From Enterobacter sp. JBIWA008 (lineage in GTDB: Bacteria > Pseudomonadota > Gammaproteobacteria > Enterobacterales > Enterobacteriaceae): 64,000 nt of DNA. The position numbers were made by a program, and so were the translations under genes. This document shows, in pieces, positions 46,436 through 53,203 of the stretch. How positions within the stretch are numbered: the first letter of the stretch is position 1; each line of letters opens with the position of its first letter. Under the pieces are notes generated by a model. The model saw only the letters and a program-made list of their open reading frames with translations. It was not told the origin of the DNA and did not search any database. The stretch lies in NCBI RefSeq assembly GCF_019968765.1, contig NZ_CP074149.1:1922001-1986000 (forward strand), given 5' to 3'.

Positions 46436-46479
46436 ATTATTATCAATACAATCGATATGTGTCAAATTAAATCGATAGT
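46436..46479 (-). promoter_or_regulatory. pL promoter with repressor operators
   Basis: On the minus strand TTGACA (46465-46460) and AATAAT (46441-46436) are separated by 18 bp. ATCGAT-centred half-sites lie on both sides of the -35 (ACTATCGAT at 46479-46471 and ATATCGAT at 46458-46451). The same arrangement recurs at pR, so the RacR-like repressor should bind both. Confidence 0.7.
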
Positions 46480-46543
46480 TGAGGGCGAGAAAAACCTAGG
46501 GTCATTGATGACCCGAGCACAAGAGGGTGAATTAAAAGAAAGG

Positions 46544-46954
46544 CTATTTGGTTGGCGGGATCAGATTACGTTTCTGCAGATATGTCTTTGCAAAATTATC
46601 GAGCTCTTCAAGTCTAAGGTCTATTATATTGATAATTCGTTCTTTTTCATCATCTGTTGGCAATTGTTCGAATGCTTCCAGAAGTCTTTCTTGAAGTTCT
46701 GTTGACGGCTTCACTTTTGGTTTTGGTGCCCAAGGATCCTGCTCTTCGAGGGTCTCACCATCCTCCATAAAGAACCATGAAAGTGGATACCCAGTCGCAG
46801 CGGGAAGAAGATTCAGTATTTCAGATCTGGGTAAAATGTCAGAATTGCACCAGCCATTAACAGATTGAGCCTTGACTCCCAGTCTGCGTGCCAGCTCAGA
46901 TTGTGATATTTCGAGATCTTTTATCGCCTTTTGCAATCTCTTACCGAAGTTCAT
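46544..46954 (-). CDS. RacR-like prophage repressor
   Basis: The start MNFGKRLQKAIKDLEISQSE at 46954 follows GGATGAAGAG; a second ATG 12 bp upstream is less likely. The 136-residue product has an HTH (SQSELARRLGVKAQSVNGW) and a C-terminal helical region (TELQERLLEAFEQLPTDDEKE). There is no S24 peptidase domain, so RecA-driven self-cleavage of the lambda type is not expected. Position divergent from ydaS and shared operators mark it as the immunity repressor. Confidence 0.85.
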   Translation of the reverse strand: MNFGKRLQKAIKDLEISQSELARRLGVKAQSVNGWCNSDILPRSEILNLLPAATGYPLSWFFMEDGETLEEQDPWAPKPKVKPSTELQERLLEAFEQLPTDDEKERIINIIDLRLEELDNFAKTYLQKRNLIPPTK

Positions 46955-47011
46955 CTCTTCATCCAATTCATCTAGTTATTAGCAATTATACAGATTTTTT
47001 CTGTAGCTCTT

Positions 47012-47054
47012 ACTATCGAAATAATTTGACGATATCGATTTAATTTGTTTTATT
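47012..47054 (+). promoter_or_regulatory. pR promoter with repressor operators
   Basis: TTGACG (47026-47031) and TTTATT (47049-47054) are 17 bp apart. ACTATCGAAAT (47012-47022) and GATATCGATT (47031-47040) flank the -35, matching the pL arrangement ACTATCGA-TAATTTGAC-ATATCGATT. It drives ydaS, ydaT, O and P. Confidence 0.7.
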
Positions 47055-47085
47055 GTCACTCATCGTTAACAACTGAGAACAACTG

Positions 47086-47313
47086 ATGAAGACATCAATT
47101 CAAAAAAAGCTCTTATCGATTTGCAGTCAGGCTGAGCTAGGACGCCGGATGAAAAGGAGAGCCCAAACTGTAAACGGCTGGTTTAAAAACAAAATTCCCG
47201 GAGAGCTGGTGCTCAAAGTGAGTAAGGCCGTCGATTGGCAAGTTACTCCTAATGAATTACGTCCTGATCTTTATCCCAATCCAAAAGATGGTTTACCTCA
47301 GAAGGAGGCTTAA
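47086..47313 (+). CDS. YdaS-like Cro-type regulator
   Basis: The 75-residue protein is almost entirely HTH (CSQAELGRRMKRRAQTVNGWF) with a short acidic tail. YdaS-family proteins were first described as antitoxins but act as Cro analogues in Rac-like immunity regions. It is divergent from the repressor, first gene of the rightward operon, and stops 2 bp before ydaT. Confidence 0.82.
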   Translation: MKTSIQKKLLSICSQAELGRRMKRRAQTVNGWFKNKIPGELVLKVSKAVDWQVTPNELRPDLYPNPKDGLPQKEA

Positions 47314-47315
47314 TC

Positions 47316-47869
47316 ATGCAGTCAGCTACATATCAACATTATAACCAACGCCTGGCCGGACCGCTGAAAACTCAAAATCAATTTATGGCGCATCGGCGAG
47401 ATAGCTTTAAGCACCGTTCAATACAGGTTGCAGTTCGAGAGTGGGAATCCACTTTGCCCGGCCAGGCGCAGGAGAAAATCGCTCAGATGGTGGCTGAGCA
47501 GTGGGCGAAGGAAGGGGGCCGCGGTATCGCGGTCAACAAGCAGAATTTATTCCGGTATCTGAAAAACGAAGGTGGTTCGGAAAAAACACCGCATACATCA
47601 TGCAACTGTCGGGGGCAATCGTCGCCGCTATGCCCATTGAGATCGCCAGAAAGCATGGACTCAGTAACGCCAGAACGGAAGCCGAGCTGGTGGCGAGCGC
47701 TATCAAAGAATGCAGTGAGGCACATCAGGCGAAGTTGCTGGGCGCACCGCTGCAAAAGCTTGAGAAGGAGATCCGCGAAGCGGCAATCGCTTTATTCAAC
47801 ATGTTACCTGCTGACGCGGCGGGACCACTACTGGCGAGTATCAGCGCCGTAGCGCCGCAATTTTTTTAA
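47316..47869 (+). pseudogene. YdaT-like (CII-position) regulator, apparent frameshift in an A run
   Basis: The first frame (MQSATYQHYNQRL, AVREWESTLPGQAQEKIAQM, NLFRYLKNEGGSEK) continues naturally in the next frame (NTAYIMQLSGAIVAAMPIEI, LLGAPLQKLEKEIREAAIAL, stop 47867-47869). The shift is at the six A's 47581-47586; a seventh A restores SEKNTAYIMQL and a 184-residue YdaT-domain protein. YdaT-type proteins occupy the cII position and bind DNA. The damage may be a sequencing artefact. The stop codon is part of boundary motif copy 3. Confidence 0.75.
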
Positions 47870-47887
47870 TCGAGTTTTGACCAATGA
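47867..47887 (+). repeat. Boundary motif copy 3 (right operon)
   Basis: TAATCGAGTTTTGACCAATGA begins at the ydaT stop codon and lies upstream of the O-like gene. Confidence 0.7.
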
Positions 47888-47905
47888 ATTCAACCCGGAG
47901 GCTTC

Positions 47906-48964
47906 ATGAGCATTGATGCAATGCGGTGGGCCAAGAAAGTTAAGACCGGAAAATCCTCCAGTAAGGCGATCCTGACCTGGCTGGCTGATATGTGCGGCGC
48001 TGACTTGTGCGCTTACCCATCCGTCGCTGCGCTTGCAGAGGCTACTGAGATGGACAGAAAGACGGTGCTTGCAGGCTTGCAGCATCTGCAGGAAATCGGC
48101 CTGGTTGTCGACACAGGTGAACGGCGCGGCAGGACCAAGCAAATTCCTGTGTACAAGCTGGTCGGTGTTGAGGAAAGCATCCCCGATGCCGAACAGACCC
48201 AAAACCGGAACTCTTTAAAGGATCCCAAAAACGGGACGGTTAATTTGAACCGTACCGAAAACGGAACTGTTAATACAAACAGTGCCATAAACGGGATTAT
48301 TTCAGGTGATAAGGGTACCAAAAACGGGATTGTTAATAGTTCAGATTTTAACCAAAGAGTACCGTTTTTCCCTTTAAACAGTCCCAAAAACGGGACACGG
48401 AATCTACCAAGGAACCATAAAGATCTAAACCCCACACATAGAGAACTGGTCGGATCTGTTATTCCTGATTATCCGGATCAGCCAGGTATCGGAATTGGGC
48501 AACAGCAGCCATTCGGCAAATTCCGGATGTTTAAAAACTGGAATCCAACAGCCGACTTTGCACGACAAGCAAACCTGTGGGGCATGCCGATCAAGGCGGG
48601 CATAAATATTGAAGCCGAGCTGAGCAGTTTCATCGCTTACTGGCAAGCCGAAGGGAAAGTGTTTCATCAAATTCAGTGGGAGCAGAAGTTTGCTCGCCAC
48701 TTGGATCGCGCAAAGGTTCTGAAAGCACCACAAACGGGAGGTACCGAGAATGCATCAGTTCGACCACAGCCAGCAGCATCCCGGGCTGTTCAGCAAATAC
48801 AGTCAGCACACGCAGAGTGGCGACGCCGGAACGGACTTGATGGCGACGGAGACGGCGTGGCGGTTATGGCAGGTGATGGGGGAAATCTTCTCGAACCGCT
48901 GGACGCAGAAGAATGGGGCAGAACCCACGGCCCTGTGGATAGCTCAGATAGGTTCGATGACTGA
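47906..48964 (+). CDS. Replication initiator (lambda O position)
   Basis: The 352-residue protein has an N-terminal winged helix ([40 protein letters not shown]), a low-complexity Asn/Gly-rich centre made of KNGTVN-like repeats encoded by DNA iterons, and a DnaT-like C-terminal segment ([20 protein letters not shown]). The C-terminus ([20 protein letters not shown]) overlaps the P-position gene by 215 bp in another frame. It should bind the iterons and recruit the helicase loader. Confidence 0.85.
   Translation: MSIDAMRWAKKVKTGKSSSKAILTWLADMCGADLCAYPSVAALAEATEMDRKTVLAGLQHLQEIGLVVDTGERRGRTKQIPVYKLVGVEESIPDAEQTQNRNSLKDPKNGTVNLNRTENGTVNTNSAINGIISGDKGTKNGIVNSSDFNQRVPFFPLNSPKNGTRNLPRNHKDLNPTHRELVGSVIPDYPDQPGIGIGQQQPFGKFRMFKNWNPTADFARQANLWGMPIKAGINIEAELSSFIAYWQAEGKVFHQIQWEQKFARHLDRAKVLKAPQTGGTENASVRPQPAASRAVQQIQSAHAEWRRRNGLDGDGDGVAVMAGDGGNLLEPLDAEEWGRTHGPVDSSDRFDD
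48197..48396. repeat. Iteron array, probable phage replication origin
   Basis: Copies of (T)CCCAAAAACGGGAC and close variants occur at about 48197, 48223, 48253, 48283, 48316 and 48382, with one inverted copy near 48359-48372. Spacing is 26, 30, 30, 33 and 66 (2 x 33) bp, i.e. close to three helical turns. Position inside the O gene is as in lambda. In frame the repeats encode NGTVN-like peptides. Confidence 0.75.
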
Positions 48965-49421
48965 GGACCAGATCAAACTGGTTTGTCAGCAATGTATGGA
49001 CCGTTGCGCAGCAGGTAATACATGGCCCCCGGATCTTGCTGAGTTCGTTTCGCTGGTTTCAGAGAGTGGCGCAAATCCGTTCGGGCTGACATCCGACCGG
49101 GTGATGAGTGAATACCGACGCTGGCGTAACGAGTCGTATCGTTTTTCGGGTAGTGACAAATATCCGTGGCCGCAGCCGGTGCTGTATCACATCTGCATCG
49201 AAATGCGCAGAACTGGTGTTGAGCGTCAGATGACCGAGGGGGAACTTAAAAAACTGGCAGAGAGGTTATTAACCAAATGGACGAAGCACGTAAGCAACGG
49301 GCTTTCAGTTCCACCAATCCGTCGCCAGCTAGCTGCACCGCAGCATCCGGCAGGGCCAACTCCGGCACAGCTGCTGATGGAAGAGTACCAACGCCGTAAA
49401 GCGGCAGGTTTAACCAACTAA
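48750..49421 (+). CDS. P-position replication protein
   Basis: The 223-residue protein starts [20 protein letters not shown] within the O gene. Features include [19 protein letters not shown], a [22 protein letters not shown] segment and a basic helical C-terminus ([15 protein letters not shown]). This resembles the P-type helicase-loading proteins of lambdoid phages. The long overlap with O is unusual for lambda itself but both frames look coding. Its stop codon starts boundary motif copy 4. Confidence 0.8.
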   Translation: MHQFDHSQQHPGLFSKYSQHTQSGDAGTDLMATETAWRLWQVMGEIFSNRWTQKNGAEPTALWIAQIGSMTEDQIKLVCQQCMDRCAAGNTWPPDLAEFVSLVSESGANPFGLTSDRVMSEYRRWRNESYRFSGSDKYPWPQPVLYHICIEMRRTGVERQMTEGELKKLAERLLTKWTKHVSNGLSVPPIRRQLAAPQHPAGPTPAQLLMEEYQRRKAAGLTN

Positions 49422-49440
49422 TCGAGTATTGACCAATGAC
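49420..49440 (+). repeat. Boundary motif copy 4 (right operon)
   Basis: AATCGAGTATTGACCAATGAC with the preceding T belongs to the stop codon of the P-position gene. The motif ends in the ATG of the next gene. It has one mismatch to copy 3. Confidence 0.7.
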
Positions 49441-49855
49441 CAAAGTATTAACACAAAAACAGCAGGTAGCAGTGTTTGTGCGCTACCAACCGAACTGCGC
49501 CGTAGGCGATGTTGCAGAGGCACTGGATATGTCAGGTGCAACAGCTGGCAAATTGCTTCGTGACTTAAGCGACCAAGGCGTGATCGTTCGTTCCCGGAAT
49601 AGTGTTCAGTACACATACGAGGTGGTACCAGACGCGGATATTCCGGATGTAATCCTTCCGTGTATGGCGGAAAAAAGCGATCCAGTCAGGATGCAGGCCG
49701 CAGAGGAGAAAGCGAAGGCGCTTGAGGCAAAAGGCCTATGGCGAAGAGCAGCTGCGGTGTATTCAGAAATGTTTGGCATAGCTGGTAGTGCTGTTGAGGT
49801 CGCCCGTATCGCCAAGCGTCGTAAAGACTGCCTGCGTCAGGCGGGGAGGGCGTAA
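49436..49855 (+). CDS. Winged-helix/PerC-like regulator
   Basis: The 139-residue protein has an N-terminal winged-helix part (NCAVGDVAEALDMSGATAGK, LLRDLSDQGVIVRS) and a C-terminal PerC-like motif (AEEKAKALEAKGLWRRAAAV with following RRKDCLRQA). PerC-family proteins are transcription activators found in pathogenicity loci and prophages. The target is unknown. It overlaps neither neighbour and is 3 bp from the next gene. Confidence 0.65.
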   Translation: MTKVLTQKQQVAVFVRYQPNCAVGDVAEALDMSGATAGKLLRDLSDQGVIVRSRNSVQYTYEVVPDADIPDVILPCMAEKSDPVRMQAAEEKAKALEAKGLWRRAAAVYSEMFGIAGSAVEVARIAKRRKDCLRQAGRA

Positions 49856-49858
49856 CCG

Positions 49859-50113
49859 ATGCCGAGACCAAAAACGCAGAGTGAACGCAACCAAATCATA
49901 TCAAGGATCATTGAGTTGGTGAAAAAGTATGGCCGTATCACGACGAAAGAAGTCGTTGCGATGTTCGATTTGCATCGCACCACCGCAGAGAAATACATAC
50001 GAATAGCCATTGCACGGGACGAATTGATCCGTTACGGTCGTTGCGGCATTTTCCGTGACCAACGCACAATTATCGATTTCGACCTGAAACGCTTCTCACA
50101 CACCAGAAAGTAA
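49859..50113 (+). CDS. Small HTH protein (DUF977-like)
   Basis: The 84-residue basic protein (MPRPKTQSERNQIISRIIEL, KEVVAMFDLHRTTAEKYIRI) is a single winged-helix-like domain, similar in pattern to DUF977 phage proteins. It follows the PerC-like gene by 3 bp and probably ends the rightward early transcription unit. Its role is probably regulatory. Confidence 0.6.
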   Translation: MPRPKTQSERNQIISRIIELVKKYGRITTKEVVAMFDLHRTTAEKYIRIAIARDELIRYGRCGIFRDQRTIIDFDLKRFSHTRK

Positions 50114-50395
50114 AGTGAATGTAGAAGAGAATGCAACTTAACCGCGGCATCTCTATACTCATGAAGGTCCGCTTTGAGCGAAGAGCGGAAGTTCGCAGTT
50201 GTTTATACGATTGCTAAAAAGGGTGATTTACAGCAGGATTAACACGTTAAATGCTTGACAAAAGAGAGAAAGCACTCATGGAAAGAGTTTGTGTCCGATT
50301 TGATGGCGAGATTGAATGTTCCAACTTTATTTCATAAAGCGTACACTGTTGGTAGGGTTAACAGGATAAAAGATTTATTTTTTACGAGGAATTTT
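50114..50395 (+). other. Non-coding stretch before the DUF1883-like gene
   Basis: No convincing gene here. It holds a dyad (CCGCTTTGAGCGAAGAGCGG, 50168-50187) and a TACACT near 50342 that could be a -10 for the downstream pair. The frame open from 50255 lacks a ribosome binding site and is not preferred. The drop in GC marks the start of the accessory segment. Confidence 0.4.
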
Positions 50396-50659
50396 ATGAA
50401 TTTTCTACACTACAGTGTCAATTTGCAAACCCAGGATATGGTTGAAGTTACTTTAGATAAACAAGCTAATGTACGACTTTTAGATGATTATAATTTTGGC
50501 CAATACAAACGAGGTGCTCAACATAAATATTATGGAGGTCATACTAAGACTTCTCCAGTCCGTCTGAAGGCTCCGTCGGCGGGACACTGGAATGTTGTAA
50601 TTGATTTGGGGGGATATTCTGGAACGGTAAAAGCATCTGTGAATATTATTAAGGGCTAG
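50396..50659 (+). CDS. DUF1883-like single-domain protein
   Basis: The ATG at 50396 is preceded by ACGAGGAA at good spacing and gives 87 residues: MNFLHYSVNLQTQDMVEVTL, FGQYKRGAQHKYYGGHTKTS, WNVVIDLGGYSGTVKASVNI. The pattern is that of DUF1883, a small beta-rich domain often fused to TIR domains in bacteria; here it stands alone. The next gene begins 2 bp after its stop, so the two should form a unit. The function is unknown; a sensor or ligand-binding role is inferred only from the company DUF1883 keeps. Confidence 0.75.
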   Translation: MNFLHYSVNLQTQDMVEVTLDKQANVRLLDDYNFGQYKRGAQHKYYGGHTKTSPVRLKAPSAGHWNVVIDLGGYSGTVKASVNIIKG

Positions 50660-50661
50660 TA

Positions 50662-51030
50662 ATGTCTCAATCATCGAGCACTGAAAGTTCGCTTTCTCCG
50701 GTAATTAGGCGAGCAAAATTTGATACGCTGACTATATATGAGATATCCGAAGAGGAGCTTTTGATTATTGAACACGGCTCACCTGACTCTATCTATCTAA
50801 CAATCTCAATTGCATTGATTTCTTTCGCTATGGCGATTTTTTGTTCATTGTTGGTTACGGATATAAAGTCAAGTATAGTCATGACACTGTACATTGTTAT
50901 CGTCGTTGTCGGGTTTGTGGTTGGCGGTATCATGCTATTATTATGGAAAAAAAGTAAAAACTCAGTTTCAGTATGTGTTGCAAATATACGAAGAAGGCTG
51001 CCACCACCTGATGGAGAGTTAGTTGAATAG
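50662..51030 (+). CDS. Two-TM protein partnered with the DUF1883-like gene
   Basis: The 122-residue protein has a soluble N-terminus (~40 residues, FDTLTIYEISEEELLIIEHG), two TM helices (about 43-65 and 73-95) and a short basic tail (RRRLPPPDGELVE). I recognise no family. Coupling to the DUF1883-like gene suggests a membrane effector or anchor. AT-rich relative to phage core genes. Confidence 0.65.
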   Translation: MSQSSSTESSLSPVIRRAKFDTLTIYEISEEELLIIEHGSPDSIYLTISIALISFAMAIFCSLLVTDIKSSIVMTLYIVIVVVGFVVGGIMLLLWKKSKNSVSVCVANIRRRLPPPDGELVE

Positions 51031-51196
51031 AAATGTTCTGCTTCCCGTTTATTAACACAGGTTGGAACTGGCAACTGCCGCTTATGGTACGGAACGGACT
51101 GGCTAACTGGGCATGGGCCCACTGTGAGAGAGGAGATGACACCCTGTTTCACAAAAAGTAGCATTGTTCTACAAGCAGCTTTCATAATGAGGTTAT

Positions 51197-51664
51197 ATGA
51201 AAATAAGAAGGTTCCGTAATGGGGATGAAATCTCATTATTTAACGTGTTTTATTCTTCTGTACATACCATCGCATCAGACTACTACACACATGAACAAAT
51301 TGATGCTTGGGCCCCGGCAGAAATCGACCAGGAACAATGGGCCAATCACATGAGGGAACTATCCCCTATTGTTGTAGAGCTTGATGGCGAAATAGCTGGA
51401 TATGCAGATCTCCAACCAAATGGGTACATTGACCATTTTTATGTCTCAGGAACCTATTCAGGACAGGGGGTAGGGACATTACTAATGAATTGCATTCATG
51501 AGGAAGCGAGGCAACATGGAACTAGTGAGCTTACTTCAAATGTAAGTAAGGCTGCGGAAGCGTTCTTTCTACGACACGGCTTTCATGTAGTGGAGAGAGG
51601 TTTTCCTATTTGCCGTGGAATTACATTAGAAAATGCACTGATGAGAAAACATTTGGCTAAATAA
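51197..51664 (+). CDS. GNAT-family N-acetyltransferase
   Basis: The 155-residue protein has the acetyl-CoA binding motif A (GTYSGQGVGTLLMNCIHEEA) and the C-terminal NVSKAAEAFFLRHGFHVVERG segment, as in YafP/ElaA-like acetyltransferases. A ribosome binding site (ATGAGGTTAT) precedes the ATG. The substrate is unknown. It is an accessory gene of prophage 2, not part of the lambdoid core. Confidence 0.8.
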   Translation: MKIRRFRNGDEISLFNVFYSSVHTIASDYYTHEQIDAWAPAEIDQEQWANHMRELSPIVVELDGEIAGYADLQPNGYIDHFYVSGTYSGQGVGTLLMNCIHEEARQHGTSELTSNVSKAAEAFFLRHGFHVVERGFPICRGITLENALMRKHLAK

Positions 51665-51755
51665 TAAATAACCTGCAGCAGGTAGCATTGTTTGCCTGGT
51701 TGAGCTCAACAAAACAGTACAATGGATGTCCGCTCCTTGCACACAGGGGATTTAT

Positions 51756-51815
51756 ATGGCACAGCCAAAACTTACATACTCTAATAAGTACTTGAAACGT
51801 AATTTAACTCGTTGA
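51756..51815 (+). CDS. Very short ORF (19 codons), possible remnant
   Basis: ATG at 51756 with AGGGG 7 nt upstream encodes MAQPKLTYSNKYLKRNLTR. It overlaps the 3' end of the convergent GNAT gene by 12 bp. It may be a truncated gene or not translated at all. Confidence 0.2.
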   Translation: MAQPKLTYSNKYLKRNLTR

Positions 51816-52346
51816 TTTAAATTCTTTTTTTAATAATGCGTAAACAAATGTGTTCTCATATCTTTCCTCGCCTTCATCCGTAATAAATGAAACAAACTCT
51901 TTAAAGCAACCCTCCTGTCGCATACCAAGGCGGGAGCACAATCTTTGAGAGGACAGGTTGTAGTCTTCAACGTACGCATAGAGACGCCTTGCATGTTTCA
52001 CGTTAAACAAATATTTAAACAGGGCCCCAACTGATTCTGTTGCATACCCGTACCCTTCATAGCGCTGATTGAAGTGCCAACCTACGGACCACGTATTAGC
52101 ATCTGGCTCGCCACTATTTTCTGCAAACAGATGGCCAATAAGGAGGTCGGTGTCTTTGAGGCAAACAGCAAATTGGCTTGGATCTTTTGCCCTTCTGCAT
52201 ACTTCATCTACGGCATCCTCAACTGAGTTGAGCGTTTCATCCTGAAAACAGGGAGTACGTGGCGAAGATAGATAATCCAGAAGTGCTAAAGCATCACTCT
52301 CTTTAAATGAACGAAGAATGAGTCTGGGTGAAATGGCTATTGTCAT
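51804..52346 (-). CDS. RimJ/RimL-like GNAT acetyltransferase
   Basis: The 180-residue protein (MTIAISPRLILRSFKESDAL, VGWHFNQRYEGYGYATESVG, YVEDYNLSSQRLCSRLGMRQ) has the pattern of ribosomal-protein or small-molecule N-acetyltransferases. It is on the opposite strand to the phage late direction, so it is likely expressed in the lysogen from its own promoter. The substrate is unknown. Confidence 0.82.
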   Translation of the reverse strand: MTIAISPRLILRSFKESDALALLDYLSSPRTPCFQDETLNSVEDAVDEVCRRAKDPSQFAVCLKDTDLLIGHLFAENSGEPDANTWSVGWHFNQRYEGYGYATESVGALFKYLFNVKHARRLYAYVEDYNLSSQRLCSRLGMRQEGCFKEFVSFITDEGEERYENTFVYALLKKEFKSTS

Positions 52347-52406
52347 GGCTTGTCGATTCCATTAAAGATTAGTTATATGGTGCTGATTTAATGAAGAATT
52401 TATTGG

Positions 52407-52526
52407 GTGAATAATACTTGCTGCGACATTAACGCCCACTGTCCTGTTTGTAAACAACATAATCATGCTTTAACAATTCGTGCTGTTAAGGCGTTGATCA
52501 AACTTCTTCATAAGTGTACTGTATAA
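52407..52526 (+). CDS. Possible small Cys/His-rich peptide overlapping the SOS box
   Basis: A GTG-initiated frame of 39 codons (MNNTCCDINAHCPVCKQHNH then ALTIRAVKALIKLLHKC) has a CPVC plus His pattern resembling half a zinc ribbon. There is no clear ribosome binding site, and it runs through the LexA box. It may be a remnant of a larger gene. Confidence 0.25.
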   Translation: MNNTCCDINAHCPVCKQHNHALTIRAVKALIKLLHKCTV

Positions 52527-52534
52527 AAATACAG
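52519..52534 (+). promoter_or_regulatory. LexA (SOS) box of the dinI-like operon
   Basis: CTGTATAAAAATACAG is a perfect CTGT-N8-ACAG palindrome with an AT-rich centre, 20 bp upstream of the dinI-like ATG. It should make this cassette DNA-damage inducible. Confidence 0.9.
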
Positions 52535-52554
52535 TTTTTGTGGTGGAGGCGCTT

Positions 52555-52788
52555 ATGAAAGTTGAATTAACCATTGATCGCACTAAAGAACTTCCAGAGG
52601 GTGCAGTCCCGGCACTTGAGAGAGAATTATTAAAACGGCTTCAGAGTCAGTTCGATGAGTGCAGTCTGATTGTGCGTCGCGCAGGTTCCGATGGGTTAAG
52701 TGTTTACGGTGGCGAAAAAGAAGCTAAGAAAAAGGTTGAGGAAATCCTCCAGCAGACCTGGAAAAGTGCAGACGACTGGTTTTATTGA
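52555..52788 (+). CDS. DinI-like protein
   Basis: The start MKVELTIDRTKELPEGAVPA at 52555 follows GGAGGCGCTT; the frame to 52540 is rejected. The 77-residue product matches DinI/MsgA-family proteins (ALERELLKRLQSQFDECSLI, GEKEAKKKVEEILQQTWKSA), which modulate RecA filaments. Phage-borne DinI homologues tune RecA-dependent induction and the SOS response. The perfect LexA box upstream supports SOS control. Confidence 0.88.
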   Translation: MKVELTIDRTKELPEGAVPALERELLKRLQSQFDECSLIVRRAGSDGLSVYGGEKEAKKKVEEILQQTWKSADDWFY

Positions 52789-52827
52789 AACAGCATGCAG
52801 AAATTTTCCAGTTTGGAGGGGAGATTG

Positions 52828-53091
52828 GTGAAACAAAAACAAGAATTACCGAGCAAAGGCTACGCGGTCATCAGATGCCACGATGGGGTTATCGTAGCAA
52901 GACTGCCATCATTTCCTGACAGCGCGCGCGCACTCATGTACCGACGAGGCGACGAGGTGTCATTCATGCCGTTACAGGATGATGAAATAGTGGGAACACC
53001 GACACTCTTTACGCAGATGCTTGAGCGGGCCGGTTATCGAGTTTCAAAGATGAGTATGATCTCGGTCTCAGTCGAAGAGTTAATTAGATAA
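52828..53091 (+). CDS. Hypothetical protein in the SOS cassette
   Basis: The GTG at 52828 is chosen because GGAGGGGAG ends 4 nt upstream; an ATG at 52795 has no ribosome binding site. The 87-residue product (MKQKQELPSKGYAVIRCHDG, LPSFPDSARALMYRRGDEVS) is not recognised. It lies 39 bp after the dinI-like gene, so it is probably SOS-induced with it. Confidence 0.6.
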   Translation: MKQKQELPSKGYAVIRCHDGVIVARLPSFPDSARALMYRRGDEVSFMPLQDDEIVGTPTLFTQMLERAGYRVSKMSMISVSVEELIR

Positions 53092-53203
53092 ATTTCAGCA
53101 GAATTGTGCTTAATAAGTGTATAATTCCACCAGAGAATTATACAATAATTCTGTAATATTAATTTTTAATGACGAATTTACTTATGATAAAAGGAGTTTT
53201 TAG

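Noticed and set aside
46981..47005. ACAG-ATTTTTT-CTGT at 46990-47004 as a LexA box.
   Set aside because: The halves are in the wrong order (LexA needs CTGT-N8-ACAG) and the spacer is 7 bp; it may belong to the repressor promoter.
47086..47869. ydaS-ydaT as a toxin-antitoxin system.
   Set aside because: Position divergent from the RacR-like repressor, shared operators, and the Cro/CII gene order point to a lysis-lysogeny switch; the TA label in databases is historical.
48197..48396. Regularly spaced repeats in the O gene considered as a CRISPR-like array.
   Set aside because: Repeats are 14 bp with in-frame coding spacers, one is inverted, and they sit in a replication gene; they are iterons.
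41901..51045. A 15-bp repeat AAATGTTCTGCTTCC at 41901-41915 and 51031-51045, considered as an att-like or cassette boundary.
   Set aside because: A 15-mer shared by two places in 64 kb is expected about once or twice by chance, and the flanks do not extend the match.
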